This document shows positions 1-6,499 of a stretch of DNA of 7,663 bases, piece after piece (positions within the stretch are counted from its first letter, which is position 1; every line of letters starts with the position of its first letter). A program made the translations under genes and the position numbers. The stretch is taken from the NCBI GenBank assembly GCA_023406915.1, contig JAEXTR010000261.1, forward strand, positions 1 to 7,663, given 5' to 3'. The notes beneath the pieces were generated by a model. That model worked only from the letters and a program-made list of their open reading frames with translations. It was not told the DNA's origin and did not search any database. Source of the stretch: Bacteroidota bacterium. Its GTDB lineage: Bacteria; Bacteroidota; Ignavibacteria; Ignavibacteriales; Ignavibacteriaceae.

Positions 1-2
1 AT

Positions 3-80
3 CAGATACTGTCCGTCGTCTCTGATCTGTTCCGTACTTGGCTATTGCACGTCCACACCGGAGGCACAATCGATGAGTAA
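3..80 (+). other. Possible 3' end of an unidentified upstream gene
   Basis: The frame starting at base 3 is open from the left edge to a TAA at 78-80 and would encode a 25-residue tail ending HTGGTIDE. A second plus frame starting at base 1 is also open, to a TGA at 91-93. Neither tail is recognisable, and the piece is too short to choose between them or to be sure that either is coding. If one is real, that gene converges on the lipoprotein gene, which ends at 102. No convincing terminator hairpin was seen between them. Confidence 0.2.
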
Positions 81-101
81 GTATCCGTTATGAATGGATT
101 A

Positions 102-1325
102 TTATTTCCTTCCGGTATACTTTGAAAGACCTGTGGAACTCACCCATTTATTTTGGGCGGCATCAATTGCAACTGCAGTTACTGCATTAGACGGAAGTCC
201 GGAATTCAACCGGTTAAAATTCACCCATTTCTTACCATTATTGTAAAACAATCCTGCATCAGCTGTCGAGACCCATATCCCGCCTGCCTGATCAGTGGTA
301 ACTCCTGTGGCAATCACTGTTGCCAGTCCTGAATTAAACATATTATAAAAACTCATCGTGCCGCCTTCAAGTATCGTGAGCCCGCCCGGTTCTGTGGCAA
401 GCCCCCCGGCTATATAAAGTTTTCCGTTCTTGAAGTGGAAAGACCTGACATAGTTGCTTCCAAGCTTACTGTTTGAGGTATTGTAGGTTTTCCAGTTTAT
501 GCCGTCGAAACTCGCCATCCCCCTTCCATACATCCCAATAAAGAGCAAACCCGCATCATCCAGTGTAAGTGCAGTAATATTGTTGTAGGGTAAACCTGAA
601 TTGTCTGTCTCAAACTGCGTAAATCGTACACCATCAAACTTAAAAAGTCCACCTGAATAGGTTCCAATCCAGAGAGAATTATTCCGGTCGAGTGCAAGGG
701 CCGTTACAAACTCATCGTTTAACCCGGAGTTCGCTGCATCATACACCGTCCATGTTGCGCCGTCAAAAAAGCAAAGCCCTTCCGCCGTTCCAATCCACAA
801 TCTGCCTGCGCCGTCAGCAATCACCGAGGAAACTCTGTCCGAGGGGAGAGGTGAGTTTGCGCTGGTATAATTATTCCACTGCGCTTCGCCGGGCTCTACC
901 CGCACCAGTCCTCTGCCATTGGTGGCAAGCCACTTCACACCACTCTGATCAACCAGTAATGATGAAATAGTTGTATTTGGCATGGGGGAGTTCAAATGCG
1001 AAAAATTAGCCCACCAGATGGCGGGATTCTCCCGCATCTCAAAGAAAAGAGTATCTGATACATTCCGGTTAATGATATAGTAGAACGTTGTATCAAGATA
1101 AAGATCTTTCTTCAGCGTAACTTTATAAAACCCGGGTTCCAGCTGATCGATCTGGGATGGGGTTGCTTTGCCAAGATTATCATCATTCAGAAAAATTTTT
1201 GCATCGGTAGGCTCAGTGGTAATCACCAGTTCACTTTGAATCAGTCCGGGTAAAATGGCAGGCTCTTCGTTGCAGCCAGTTACAGCAATGGCAAAAAGAA
1301 TTATCAGATAAAGATACGGTTTCAT
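102..1325 (-). CDS. Lipoprotein with PEGA domain and seven-repeat beta-propeller
   Basis: The protein has 407 residues when started at the ATG at 1325; the adjacent ATG at 1328 would add one Met. It begins with a short basic and hydrophobic signal peptide and a lipobox V15-T-G-C18, so Cys18 should be lipidated and the protein anchored in a membrane facing the periplasm or the surface. Residues about 32-96 look like a PEGA domain (TTEPTDAKIFLND, then LEPGFYKVTL). From residue 112 to the end there are seven repeats of about 43 residues, each beginning NS(G/P)L(P), followed by D..G.(L/I)W(I)GT, a GL..FDG stretch and W..(F/Y). These are two-component-regulator propeller repeats, starting near residues 112, 157, 199, 242, 285, 331 and 374. 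The function is unknown; a sensor or surface-binding role is inferred. A GTG farther upstream (1391) would add residues before the signal peptide and is rejected. No strong ribosome binding site is visible. Confidence 0.85.
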   Translation of the reverse strand: MKPYLYLIILFAIAVTGCNEEPAILPGLIQSELVITTEPTDAKIFLNDDNLGKATPSQIDQLEPGFYKVTLKKDLYLDTTFYYIINRNVSDTLFFEMRENPAIWWANFSHLNSPMPNTTISSLLVDQSGVKWLATNGRGLVRVEPGEAQWNNYTSANSPLPSDRVSSVIADGAGRLWIGTAEGLCFFDGATWTVYDAANSGLNDEFVTALALDRNNSLWIGTYSGGLFKFDGVRFTQFETDNSGLPYNNITALTLDDAGLLFIGMYGRGMASFDGINWKTYNTSNSKLGSNYVRSFHFKNGKLYIAGGLATEPGGLTILEGGTMSFYNMFNSGLATVIATGVTTDQAGGIWVSTADAGLFYNNGKKWVNFNRLNSGLPSNAVTAVAIDAAQNKWVSSTGLSKYTGRK

Positions 1326-1452
1326 CATGCAGATCAATATATTGGAATCCCCAATAATACGAAAAAATTCCTTACCAAAACCGCAGACCACTCTATGGAA
1401 TTGAACTCTTTTTCATAAATCTCTCTTTATAAAGGAAAAAACACAGGATTCC

Positions 1453-1872
1453 ATGGCAAAAACTAAATTTGAATTGTATGAAATGGCTCTCTTCCTGCTG
1501 CGTGTAGGCGCTGGTGTCATGATGGTTGCCCTTCACGGTTGGGGTAAACTTAATGCGGTGTATCGTCACTTCACCACAGGTGAGGAATGGGGCTTTATTG
1601 GTTACGTCGGCTCTCTCGGTTTCCCGGTTCCAGTCGTGTTTGCCACTATGGCAGCCCTGGGTGAATCAGTGGCAGCCGTACTCCTGGCAGCTGGTCTTTA
1701 TACCCGGTATGCCGCTGCGACAATGGCTGGTACAATGGCGGTGGCAGCATACTCCCACATTATTAAGGGTGAAATGGCTGAACTTTCACTGATGTACCTC
1801 CTCGTTGGGCTCCTTTTCATCGCACGCGGTGCAGGTCCGATTTCAATTGATCATATCATCAGAAAAAAATAA
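1453..1872 (+). CDS. DoxX-family integral membrane protein
   Basis: This 139-residue protein has four predicted membrane segments, at about residues 11-29, 58-82, 86-103 and 109-125. It matches the DoxX family in size and in its landmarks: HGWGKL (28-33) after the first helix, the GES...LLAAGLYTR stretch (70-85), and a C-terminal GAGPISID (126-133). DoxX-type proteins are small inner-membrane proteins linked to quinone, thiol or oxidative-stress functions, but the role of this member cannot be read from the sequence. The start is the ATG at 1453. AGGA at 1445-1448 is rather close to it, and AAAGGA at 1431-1436 rather far. A weak promoter-like pair, TTGAAC (1401-1406) and TTTATA (1426-1431), has a long 19-bp spacer. 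The gene diverges from the lipoprotein gene and converges, with a 2-nt gap, on the dehydrogenase gene. Confidence 0.85.
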   Translation: MAKTKFELYEMALFLLRVGAGVMMVALHGWGKLNAVYRHFTTGEEWGFIGYVGSLGFPVPVVFATMAALGESVAAVLLAAGLYTRYAAATMAGTMAVAAYSHIIKGEMAELSLMYLLVGLLFIARGAGPISIDHIIRKK

Positions 1873-1874
1873 CT

Positions 1875-2834
1875 TTATCTGCTAACGGGGGTGAGTGCCT
1901 CACTCCCGTTCAGTACCGCAATCACATTCTCAGCCGCCAGTTGTGCCATAGCGCTCCTTGTGGTGAACGTACCACTGCCAACATGAGGCAGCAATACAGC
2001 ATTATCAAGTCTTAGTAATTCAGGATTCACTGCCGGTTCACCATCATACACATCAAAACCTGCCGAAAAAATCTTTTTCTCTTGCAGCATCCGTAGTAGA
2101 GCTTTTTCATCCACAACCTCTCCGCGTGCAGTATTGATAAAAATTGCGTCGGGTTTCATCAGTGACAGCATCTGTTTATCGATGAAATATCTGGTTCCCT
2201 CTGTAAGCGGAATATGGACAGATATTGCATCTGAAATCTGCATCAGTTCATCCAGTGCTACCTGACGTACATCACGTCCCGGCATCACATCGGGTAATGG
2301 TGTCCTGTTGTAAAACACAATTCGCATCCCAAGAAACGATGCCATTTCTGCAACCCGTTGCCCAATTCTCCCCATCCCGATGATGCCCAGCGTACTCCCT
2401 GCAAGCTCTTTCCCGAGCATCAGCATTGGTTTCCAACCGGAAAATTCTTTGCGCCGCATCATAGCATCTCCCTCCGTAATTCTGCGGGCGCAGGCAAACA
2501 ATAAGGCAATGGCAACCTCAGCCGTAGCCTGCGTCAGTATCCCGGGTGTATTGGTTACTATAATTCCTTTCGATGCGGCATACGCAACATCAATATTGTT
2601 ATAACCAACAGCATAGTTTGCTATCACGCGGCACCTCGTCATCGCATCAATCACCTTTTTGCTGACAGTATCTGTCAGTAGCGTGATCACTCCGTCTGCA
2701 TCTTTTATACCCTCAATAAATTCGCGCTCTGGTATCGGTCTGTCTTCTGCATACACACGAACACTATGACCAGTCTCTTCTAATAGAGTCTTTGCTATAT
2801 CAGGGATTACTCTGGTGATAAAAACCGTTGCCAT
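1875..2834 (-). CDS. D-2-hydroxyacid dehydrogenase, glyoxylate/hydroxypyruvate reductase type
   Basis: This 319-residue enzyme of the D-isomer-specific 2-hydroxyacid dehydrogenase family probably reduces glyoxylate to glycolate and/or hydroxypyruvate to D-glycerate in the cytoplasm. The Rossmann motif G153-M-G-R-I-G158 is intact. The catalytic triad is visible as Arg237 (NTARGE), Glu266 (DVYDGEP) and His284 (LPHVGSGT). The NTPGILTQATAE stretch and the sequence around the Rossmann turn resemble GyaR/GRHPR-type enzymes. The residues after the second Rossmann strand are YNRT rather than an acidic residue, which suggests NADPH preference; this is an inference. The ATG at 2834 was chosen because the family N-terminus aligns there and AGGAAAGGA lies just upstream. 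An in-frame ATG at 2864 would add ten residues and sits only about 15 nt from the predicted transcription start. The gene is monocistronic here. The exact substrate is uncertain. Confidence 0.9.
   Translation of the reverse strand: MATVFITRVIPDIAKTLLEETGHSVRVYAEDRPIPEREFIEGIKDADGVITLLTDTVSKKVIDAMTRCRVIANYAVGYNNIDVAYAASKGIIVTNTPGILTQATAEVAIALLFACARRITEGDAMMRRKEFSGWKPMLMLGKELAGSTLGIIGMGRIGQRVAEMASFLGMRIVFYNRTPLPDVMPGRDVRQVALDELMQISDAISVHIPLTEGTRYFIDKQMLSLMKPDAIFINTARGEVVDEKALLRMLQEKKIFSAGFDVYDGEPAVNPELLRLDNAVLLPHVGSGTFTTRSAMAQLAAENVIAVLNGSEALTPVSR
1884..1910. terminator. Strong hairpin at the junction of two convergent genes
   Basis: AACGGGGGTGAG (1884-1895) pairs with CTCACTCCCGTT (1899-1910) across a TGC triloop. 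All 12 pairs form, with one G-T wobble on the plus strand. The hairpin starts 12 nt after the DoxX stop and lies inside the last codons of the dehydrogenase gene. On the minus strand a run of seven T follows, but only about 14-20 nt after the stem. On the plus strand there is no T run. It may attenuate transcription in both directions; it is not a textbook intrinsic terminator. Confidence 0.4.
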
Positions 2835-2884
2835 AAAAACTGTTATCCTTTCCTGGTTGAACATTCTTTCAACTCATTCCCTTG

Positions 2885-2913
2885 AACATACCCCCTCGCT
2901 TGAAAAAAGTCAA
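2885..2913 (-). promoter_or_regulatory. Sigma-70-type promoter for the dehydrogenase gene
   Basis: Read on the minus strand there is a -35 box TTGACT (2913-2908), a 17-bp spacer and a -10 box TATGTT (2890-2885). This predicts a transcription start near 2878 and a leader of about 44 nt before the ATG at 2834. It supports that start over the ATG at 2864. Confidence 0.6.
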
Positions 2914-2915
2914 GC
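2898..2915. promoter_or_regulatory. Inverted repeat over the -35 box, possible operator
   Basis: GCTTGA (2898-2903) and TCAAGC (2910-2915) form a perfect 6-bp dyad around AAAAAG. The right arm overlaps the -35 box of the dehydrogenase promoter, a position where a bound repressor would block RNA polymerase. No regulator gene is nearby, and a dyad this short could arise by chance. Confidence 0.25.
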
Positions 2916-2944
2916 ATTATTATTGACACTCATCGTTTCATCTG

Positions 2945-2972
2945 TGGCAGACTCCATTGTTTTTGCTATATT
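2945..2972 (+). promoter_or_regulatory. Candidate promoter of the prs-UbiA-HAD operon
   Basis: A -10 box TATATT (2967-2972) is preceded by TGC, an extended -10 element, and by TGGCAG (2945-2950) at a 16-bp spacer. This would put the start of transcription near 2979 and leave a leader of about 68 nt before the GTG at 3047. A perfect TTGACA lies farther upstream (2923-2928) but has no -10 box at the right distance. Confidence 0.4.
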
Positions 2973-3046
2973 TCATTCCGGCATTTCTTCTGCATCTGAA
3001 CTGTCAAACTTTTGACATTGTCAACAATACTATCGAGAGCATTACC

Positions 3047-3976
3047 GTGAAATACAGCATCTTTTCAGGCACTTCCAATATCCCATTAGCTGAAGCCATA
3101 GCCAGCCAGTTGGGCATAGCACTCGGCAAAGTGGAACTCAGAAAATTTCCCGACGGTGAAATCTGGTGTAAGTATGAATCCCATATCAGGGGCAGACACT
3201 TATTCCTCGTGCAGTCAACACACGCCCCCGCTGATAACCTGATGGAACTCCTGATTATGATTGATGCCGCAAAGCGCGCTTCAGCTGAATCAATCACTGC
3301 TGTCATCCCGTATTTCGGATATGCAAGGCAGGATCGCAAGGATCAGCCCCGTGTGGCTATCGCTGCAAAGCTTGTCGCCAACCTCATCACTGTTGCGGGT
3401 GCAGACCATGTCATCGCCCTCGATCTTCACTCAGAGCAGGAACAGGGCTTTTTTGATATCCCGGTGGACCACCTCTCGGGTTACCCCTTATTCGTTGATC
3501 ACTTCAGGGAAATCTCAGAAGGTCTCGTTGTGGTATCCACCAATATCGGTAAGATTAAGCTTGCACGTACGTATGCAGGGCACCTCCACGCTGAAATGGC
3601 AATCATTGACCGCAGCATTATGAAGGGCCGTGATCTGCATGTGATCGGTGATGTTGAAGGGAAAAATGTGCTGCTGGTGGATGATCTCCTTGACTCCGGT
3701 AAATCATTCGAATCCGCATTCAATGTTGTCCGGAAAAATGGCGCACAGCGGGTCTTTGGTGCCATTACGCATGCCTTCGTTTCCATGGGTTCAGTTGAGC
3801 GTATCCTTCCCCTTGACTTTGAGAAACTGATGATCTCTGATTCTGTGCTGCTCAACCGCTACTTTTCTGATAAGCGCATCCATACTATTACATCATCAAA
3901 GCTGATTGCAAATGCAATTCATCGTATGATGAGCAATGAATCCGTCAGCTCTATGTTTGTGGGACCAAAAAAATAA
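3047..3976 (+). CDS. prs: Ribose-phosphate pyrophosphokinase (PRPP synthetase), divergent catalytic loop
   Basis: The 309-residue protein matches PRPP synthetases over its whole length; the enzyme makes PRPP from ribose 5-phosphate and ATP. The ATP-binding segment PYFGYARQDRK (88-98) is exact. The metal-binding segment is DLHSEQEQGFF (126-136), where most family members have an aliphatic residue in place of the second Glu. The PRPP loop is VDDLLDSGKS (211-220). The flexible catalytic loop is unusual: the usual IIDKRRP reads IIDRSIM (186-192), is followed by K193-G-R195, and is about three residues shorter up to GDVEG. The usual PDxGG segment reads TNIGK. The start is the GTG at 3047, which gives the family N-terminus and has a weak GAGAG seven nt upstream. 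An in-frame ATG at 2957 would overlap the predicted -10 box and add a hydrophobic leader. It is the first gene of a tight operon. Confidence 0.85.
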   Translation: MKYSIFSGTSNIPLAEAIASQLGIALGKVELRKFPDGEIWCKYESHIRGRHLFLVQSTHAPADNLMELLIMIDAAKRASAESITAVIPYFGYARQDRKDQPRVAIAAKLVANLITVAGADHVIALDLHSEQEQGFFDIPVDHLSGYPLFVDHFREISEGLVVVSTNIGKIKLARTYAGHLHAEMAIIDRSIMKGRDLHVIGDVEGKNVLLVDDLLDSGKSFESAFNVVRKNGAQRVFGAITHAFVSMGSVERILPLDFEKLMISDSVLLNRYFSDKRIHTITSSKLIANAIHRMMSNESVSSMFVGPKK

Positions 3977-3986
3977 TCCGGAGTGC

Positions 3987-4874
3987 ATGAAGTTTCTGGC
4001 TTACATACGGTTACTGCGGCCCCATCATTACATTAAGAATCTGTTCGTTTTAACACCGCTCTTCTTCTCATTCAAATTTGATGATCCCGCGCTCCTCCTG
4101 AAGGCTATCGTGGTATTTGCCCTCTATTCCCTGACAGCAAGCGCAGTCTATATTTTCAATGACCTGATGGATGTGGCAGAAGACCGCCTCCATCCAGTAA
4201 AGAAAAAACGCCCTCTCGCCTCCGGTGCGGTATCACCCGTTACTGCAATCATCCTTTCACTGATCCTTGGCAGCACGGCTATTATTATCGGTTATGTGCT
4301 CGATGACACACTCGGAATCATCCTGAGTGTTTATGCCGGAATGAATATCCTTTACAGTGTAAGGCTGAAACATTTTCCTATTATCGATCTCATCATCATC
4401 TCCATTGGCTTCGTACTTCGGGTGCTGGCAGGTGCAGTGGTGATCGCTGTTCCTACAACCATGTGGATCGTACTGATGACTTTCCTCCTCTCCCTCTTTC
4501 TGGGCCTGGCAAAGCGGCGCGATGATGTACTCCTCTCTGCTGATGGCACCAAAACCCGAAGAAGCATTGATGGCTACAATCTTGAATTTATCAATGGCGG
4601 AATGATTATGATGGCAAGCGTGGTGATAGTGGTATACATCTTTTACGCCACTTCCCCCGAAGTCACTCAGCGTTTTCACTCAAATCAGCTCATCTATACG
4701 GTGATCTTCGTTATCATCGGTATCCTCCGCTACCTTAAACTCACGTTCGTTGATAATAAAAGCGGCAATCCCACCCGGCTCCTCTGGAATGATCGCGTAC
4801 TTCAGTTCACGATACTCCTCTGGGCAGGAAGTTTTTGGTTCATCGTGAAAATGCTCGAAAAGGTTATGCCGTGA
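3987..4874 (+). CDS. UbiA-family polyprenyl-phosphate phosphoribosyltransferase (DPPR synthase-like)
   Basis: This 295-residue polytopic membrane protein belongs to the UbiA superfamily. The first aspartate-rich motif is N58-D-L-M-D62-x3-D66-R67, followed by HP (69-70), K and RPLASG (75-80). That extended form is typical of decaprenyl-phosphate phosphoribosyltransferases rather than quinone prenyltransferases. The second conserved region is YSVRLKH (123-129), D134 and GFVLRVLAGA (141-150). Then come VPTTMW and a KRRDD stretch, also typical of this subfamily. The expected reaction is transfer of 5-phosphoribose from PRPP to a polyprenyl phosphate, releasing pyrophosphate, at the inner membrane. 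The ATG at 3987 follows the prs stop by 10 nt, with GGAG at 3980-3983. An upstream in-frame ATG at 3936 lies inside prs and is rejected. Placement directly after a PRPP synthetase supports PRPP as the donor. Confidence 0.85.
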   Translation: MKFLAYIRLLRPHHYIKNLFVLTPLFFSFKFDDPALLLKAIVVFALYSLTASAVYIFNDLMDVAEDRLHPVKKKRPLASGAVSPVTAIILSLILGSTAIIIGYVLDDTLGIILSVYAGMNILYSVRLKHFPIIDLIIISIGFVLRVLAGAVVIAVPTTMWIVLMTFLLSLFLGLAKRRDDVLLSADGTKTRRSIDGYNLEFINGGMIMMASVVIVVYIFYATSPEVTQRFHSNQLIYTVIFVIIGILRYLKLTFVDNKSGNPTRLLWNDRVLQFTILLWAGSFWFIVKMLEKVMP

Positions 4875-5482
4875 AAAGGGAACTGGCACTCTTTGATTTC
4901 GATGGCACCATTACACGGGGAGACAGCTTTACTGAGTTTCTTGTGCGTGCGGTAGGTATGAAAAAGATGTTCACATCTCTCTATAAAACTGTACCGCTGG
5001 TGGCTTTGTTCAAGGCAGGTATCATATCGAATGATCAGGCTAAAAGACGTGTTTTTAGCCATTTTTTTAAAGGATGGAGTGAGGAATATTACAACCGTCT
5101 CGCAAAAGAATTTGCACAGTCATTCATACCGGGGTTTGTCCGTCCCGAAATGATGGAGAAAATCACAGCCCATAGAAACCGCAGCGCAGACCTCCTCCTC
5201 GTCTCTGCATCACCCGATGTGTATCTTCGCCACTGGGCTGAACCGCTCGGGTTTACTGTGCTCGGCACAAAGATCGAAATCCTCGGTGGACATCTGACAG
5301 GTAACTTTGCCACCCCAAACTGCTACGGTCCTGAAAAAGTAACCAGAATCCGGCAGCAGCTGGATATCAGCGCCTATGAAACCATCTATGCCTACGGTGA
5401 TAGCAGGGGAGACCTTGAAATGCTCGGTCTCGCCCATAAAAAATTCTTCAGGGGTAAGGAAGTCGATACCATCCCCGTATAA
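4871..5482 (+). CDS. HAD-superfamily IB phosphatase
   Basis: The 203-residue protein carries the HAD phosphatase motifs in order: D9-F-D11-G-T (motif I, nucleophile and acid/base), the Ser112 region LLLVSAS (motif II), Lys156 in GPEKVTRI (motif III) and YGDSRGD with D177 and D181 (motif IV). The helical insert between motifs I and II is of the C1 cap type seen in the SerB-like HAD-IB group. The GTG start at 4871 overlaps the UbiA stop as GTGA, with AAAAGG seven nt upstream at 4858-4863, so translation is probably coupled. An upstream in-frame ATG at 4835 would start inside the UbiA gene. From the context, removal of the 5'-phosphate from polyprenyl-phosphoryl-5-phosphoribose is the best guess. 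Phosphoserine or another small phosphomonoester cannot be excluded from sequence alone. Confidence 0.85.
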   Translation: MKRELALFDFDGTITRGDSFTEFLVRAVGMKKMFTSLYKTVPLVALFKAGIISNDQAKRRVFSHFFKGWSEEYYNRLAKEFAQSFIPGFVRPEMMEKITAHRNRSADLLLVSASPDVYLRHWAEPLGFTVLGTKIEILGGHLTGNFATPNCYGPEKVTRIRQQLDISAYETIYAYGDSRGDLEMLGLAHKKFFRGKEVDTIPV

Positions 5483-5496
5483 TCCGTCTGGATTAT
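5479..5496. terminator. Weak bidirectional hairpin between convergent operons
   Basis: ATAATCC (5479-5485) and GGATTAT (5490-5496) form a perfect 7-bp stem with a GTCT loop. It overlaps the HAD stop codon and sits in the 23-nt gap before the end of the thymidine kinase gene. The stem is AT-rich and no long T run follows on either strand, so it is only a plausible terminator. Confidence 0.35.
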
Positions 5497-5505
5497 TAAA
5501 ACCCG

Positions 5506-6066
5506 CTACTCCTCAGGAATATAATGGCACCTTCTGCATCTCGCCTCATACTTATCTGCCGCCCCCACATCCACGCGGGCGCTTCCGGCAGCTTTTCTTT
5601 GCGTCCTGTCTGCTGGGTTGCCGCATTCCACACAGATAGCTAATGTCTTCGTAACATACTCGGCCACTGCCATCAACTGGGGCATCGGCTCAAAGGGCAC
5701 ACCCTTGTAATCCTGATCCAGCCCGGCAACAATCACCCTGAACCCTCTGTCTGCCAGCGTGTTACACACACTCACGATCTCAGGAGGGAAAAACTGGGCT
5801 TCATCAATCCCGATCACCTCGGCATCACCACACAGATCAAGAATCTCACCTGGCTGTTTGATCATTGCCGATGGAAATTCATGTTCACTGTGGGATACAA
5901 TCATATCCTTTGAGTACCGGTCATCAATGTGTGGTTTGAATACTTTGATCTTCTGTTTGGCGTACTGGGCGCGTTTCAGCCTGCGGATCAGTTCCTCGGT
6001 TTTGCCGCTGAACATGCAGCCGCTCACCACTTCAATCCAGCCCGTTTCCTTCGGTGTGGAGTGCAT
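5506..6066 (-). CDS. tdk: Thymidine kinase, type II
   Basis: The 186-residue enzyme phosphorylates thymidine (and deoxyuridine) to the monophosphate with ATP, in pyrimidine salvage. The P-loop is GCMFSGKT (16-23), with Cys where Pro is common. The Walker B and catalytic segment is D88-E89-A-Q-F. The structural zinc site uses C145-x2-C148 and C177-x2-C180. The lasso segment before Y173 (DKYEARC) contacts the base. Length and motifs are normal for the bacterial, TK1-like class. The ATG at 6066 follows the cytidine deaminase stop by a single nucleotide, and AAGGA within the last deaminase codons serves as its ribosome binding site. The two genes are therefore an operon with likely coupled translation. 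Confidence 0.95.
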   Translation of the reverse strand: MHSTPKETGWIEVVSGCMFSGKTEELIRRLKRAQYAKQKIKVFKPHIDDRYSKDMIVSHSEHEFPSAMIKQPGEILDLCGDAEVIGIDEAQFFPPEIVSVCNTLADRGFRVIVAGLDQDYKGVPFEPMPQLMAVAEYVTKTLAICVECGNPADRTQRKAAGSARVDVGAADKYEARCRRCHYIPEE

Positions 6067-6067
6067 A

Positions 6068-6472
6068 CTATTCCTTATTCATAATCGTGTCTTCAAAATT
6101 CACAGGCAGCAGTTCCTGCAGCGTATAGACTTTATGGTTCCCGTTTGGATGAACCAGTACAACTTCAAATTCTTTTCCGCAATGATCTGCCAGCACCTGA
6201 CGGCATGCACCGCATGGCGGACAGTATGTGGTTGAATCGCTTGCAATCGCAATCGCCTTAAAAGACCTCTTCCGGTCAAGCAGTGCCTTAAAAAGCGCAG
6301 TCCGCTCTGCACAGCACGTCAGACTGTAAGAGGCAGATTCAATATTGGCTCCAAGATATACTGTATCATCAGTCGCAATAAGCGCCGCGCCAACCCTGAA
6401 ATTCGAATAGGGGGCGAGGGATAGTTCTTTTGCCGCAACAGCCGATTCGGCTAAAGCTGAATAATCAATCAT
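6068..6472 (-). CDS. cdd: Cytidine deaminase
   Basis: The 134-residue homotetrameric-type enzyme converts cytidine and deoxycytidine to uridine and deoxyuridine. The zinc ligands are C54, with the catalytic E56 in CAERTA, and C87-x2-C90 in PPCGAC. The substrate-binding N43 and E45 lie in GANIES, and APYSNFRVGAAL near the N-terminus is typical of the family. The ATG at 6472 gives the standard family length and has AAAGGA (6485-6480 on the minus strand) seven nt upstream. An in-frame start at 6568 would add 32 residues that match nothing in the family and include the putative promoter. It is the first gene of the pair with thymidine kinase. Confidence 0.95.
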   Translation of the reverse strand: MIDYSALAESAVAAKELSLAPYSNFRVGAALIATDDTVYLGANIESASYSLTCCAERTALFKALLDRKRSFKAIAIASDSTTYCPPCGACRQVLADHCGKEFEVVLVHPNGNHKVYTLQELLPVNFEDTIMNKE

Positions 6473-6493
6473 CCGTAAATCCTTTAAATGAGA

Positions 6494-6499
6494 ACTATA
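6494..6499 (-). promoter_or_regulatory. Possible -10 box for the cdd-tdk operon
   Basis: TATAGT on the minus strand would give a transcription start near 6487 and a leader of about 15 nt that contains the AAAGGA ribosome binding site. No good -35 box is seen: TTGGTG lies at a 14-bp spacer and CATTTG at 17 bp. Confidence 0.25.

Noticed and set aside
1326..1391. Upstream GTG start for the lipoprotein
   Set aside because: It would bury the signal peptide and lipobox 22 residues inside the protein.
2923..2928. Perfect TTGACA as the -35 box of the prs operon
   Set aside because: No -10-like hexamer is found at a 16-18 bp spacing. The TATATT at 2967 is too far away.
2957..3046. N-terminal extension of the PRPP synthetase starting at ATG 2957, with a hydrophobic MFLLYFIPAFLL leader and a Cys that mimics a lipoprotein signal
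   Set aside because: PRPP synthetases are cytoplasmic and start where the GTG at 3047 places the N-terminus. The extension overlaps the predicted -10 box.
4257..4679. 140-residue minus-strand open frame rich in His
   Set aside because: It is a shadow of the UbiA gene; the His-rich stretches are the reverse complement of Ile, Met and Val codons in membrane helices.
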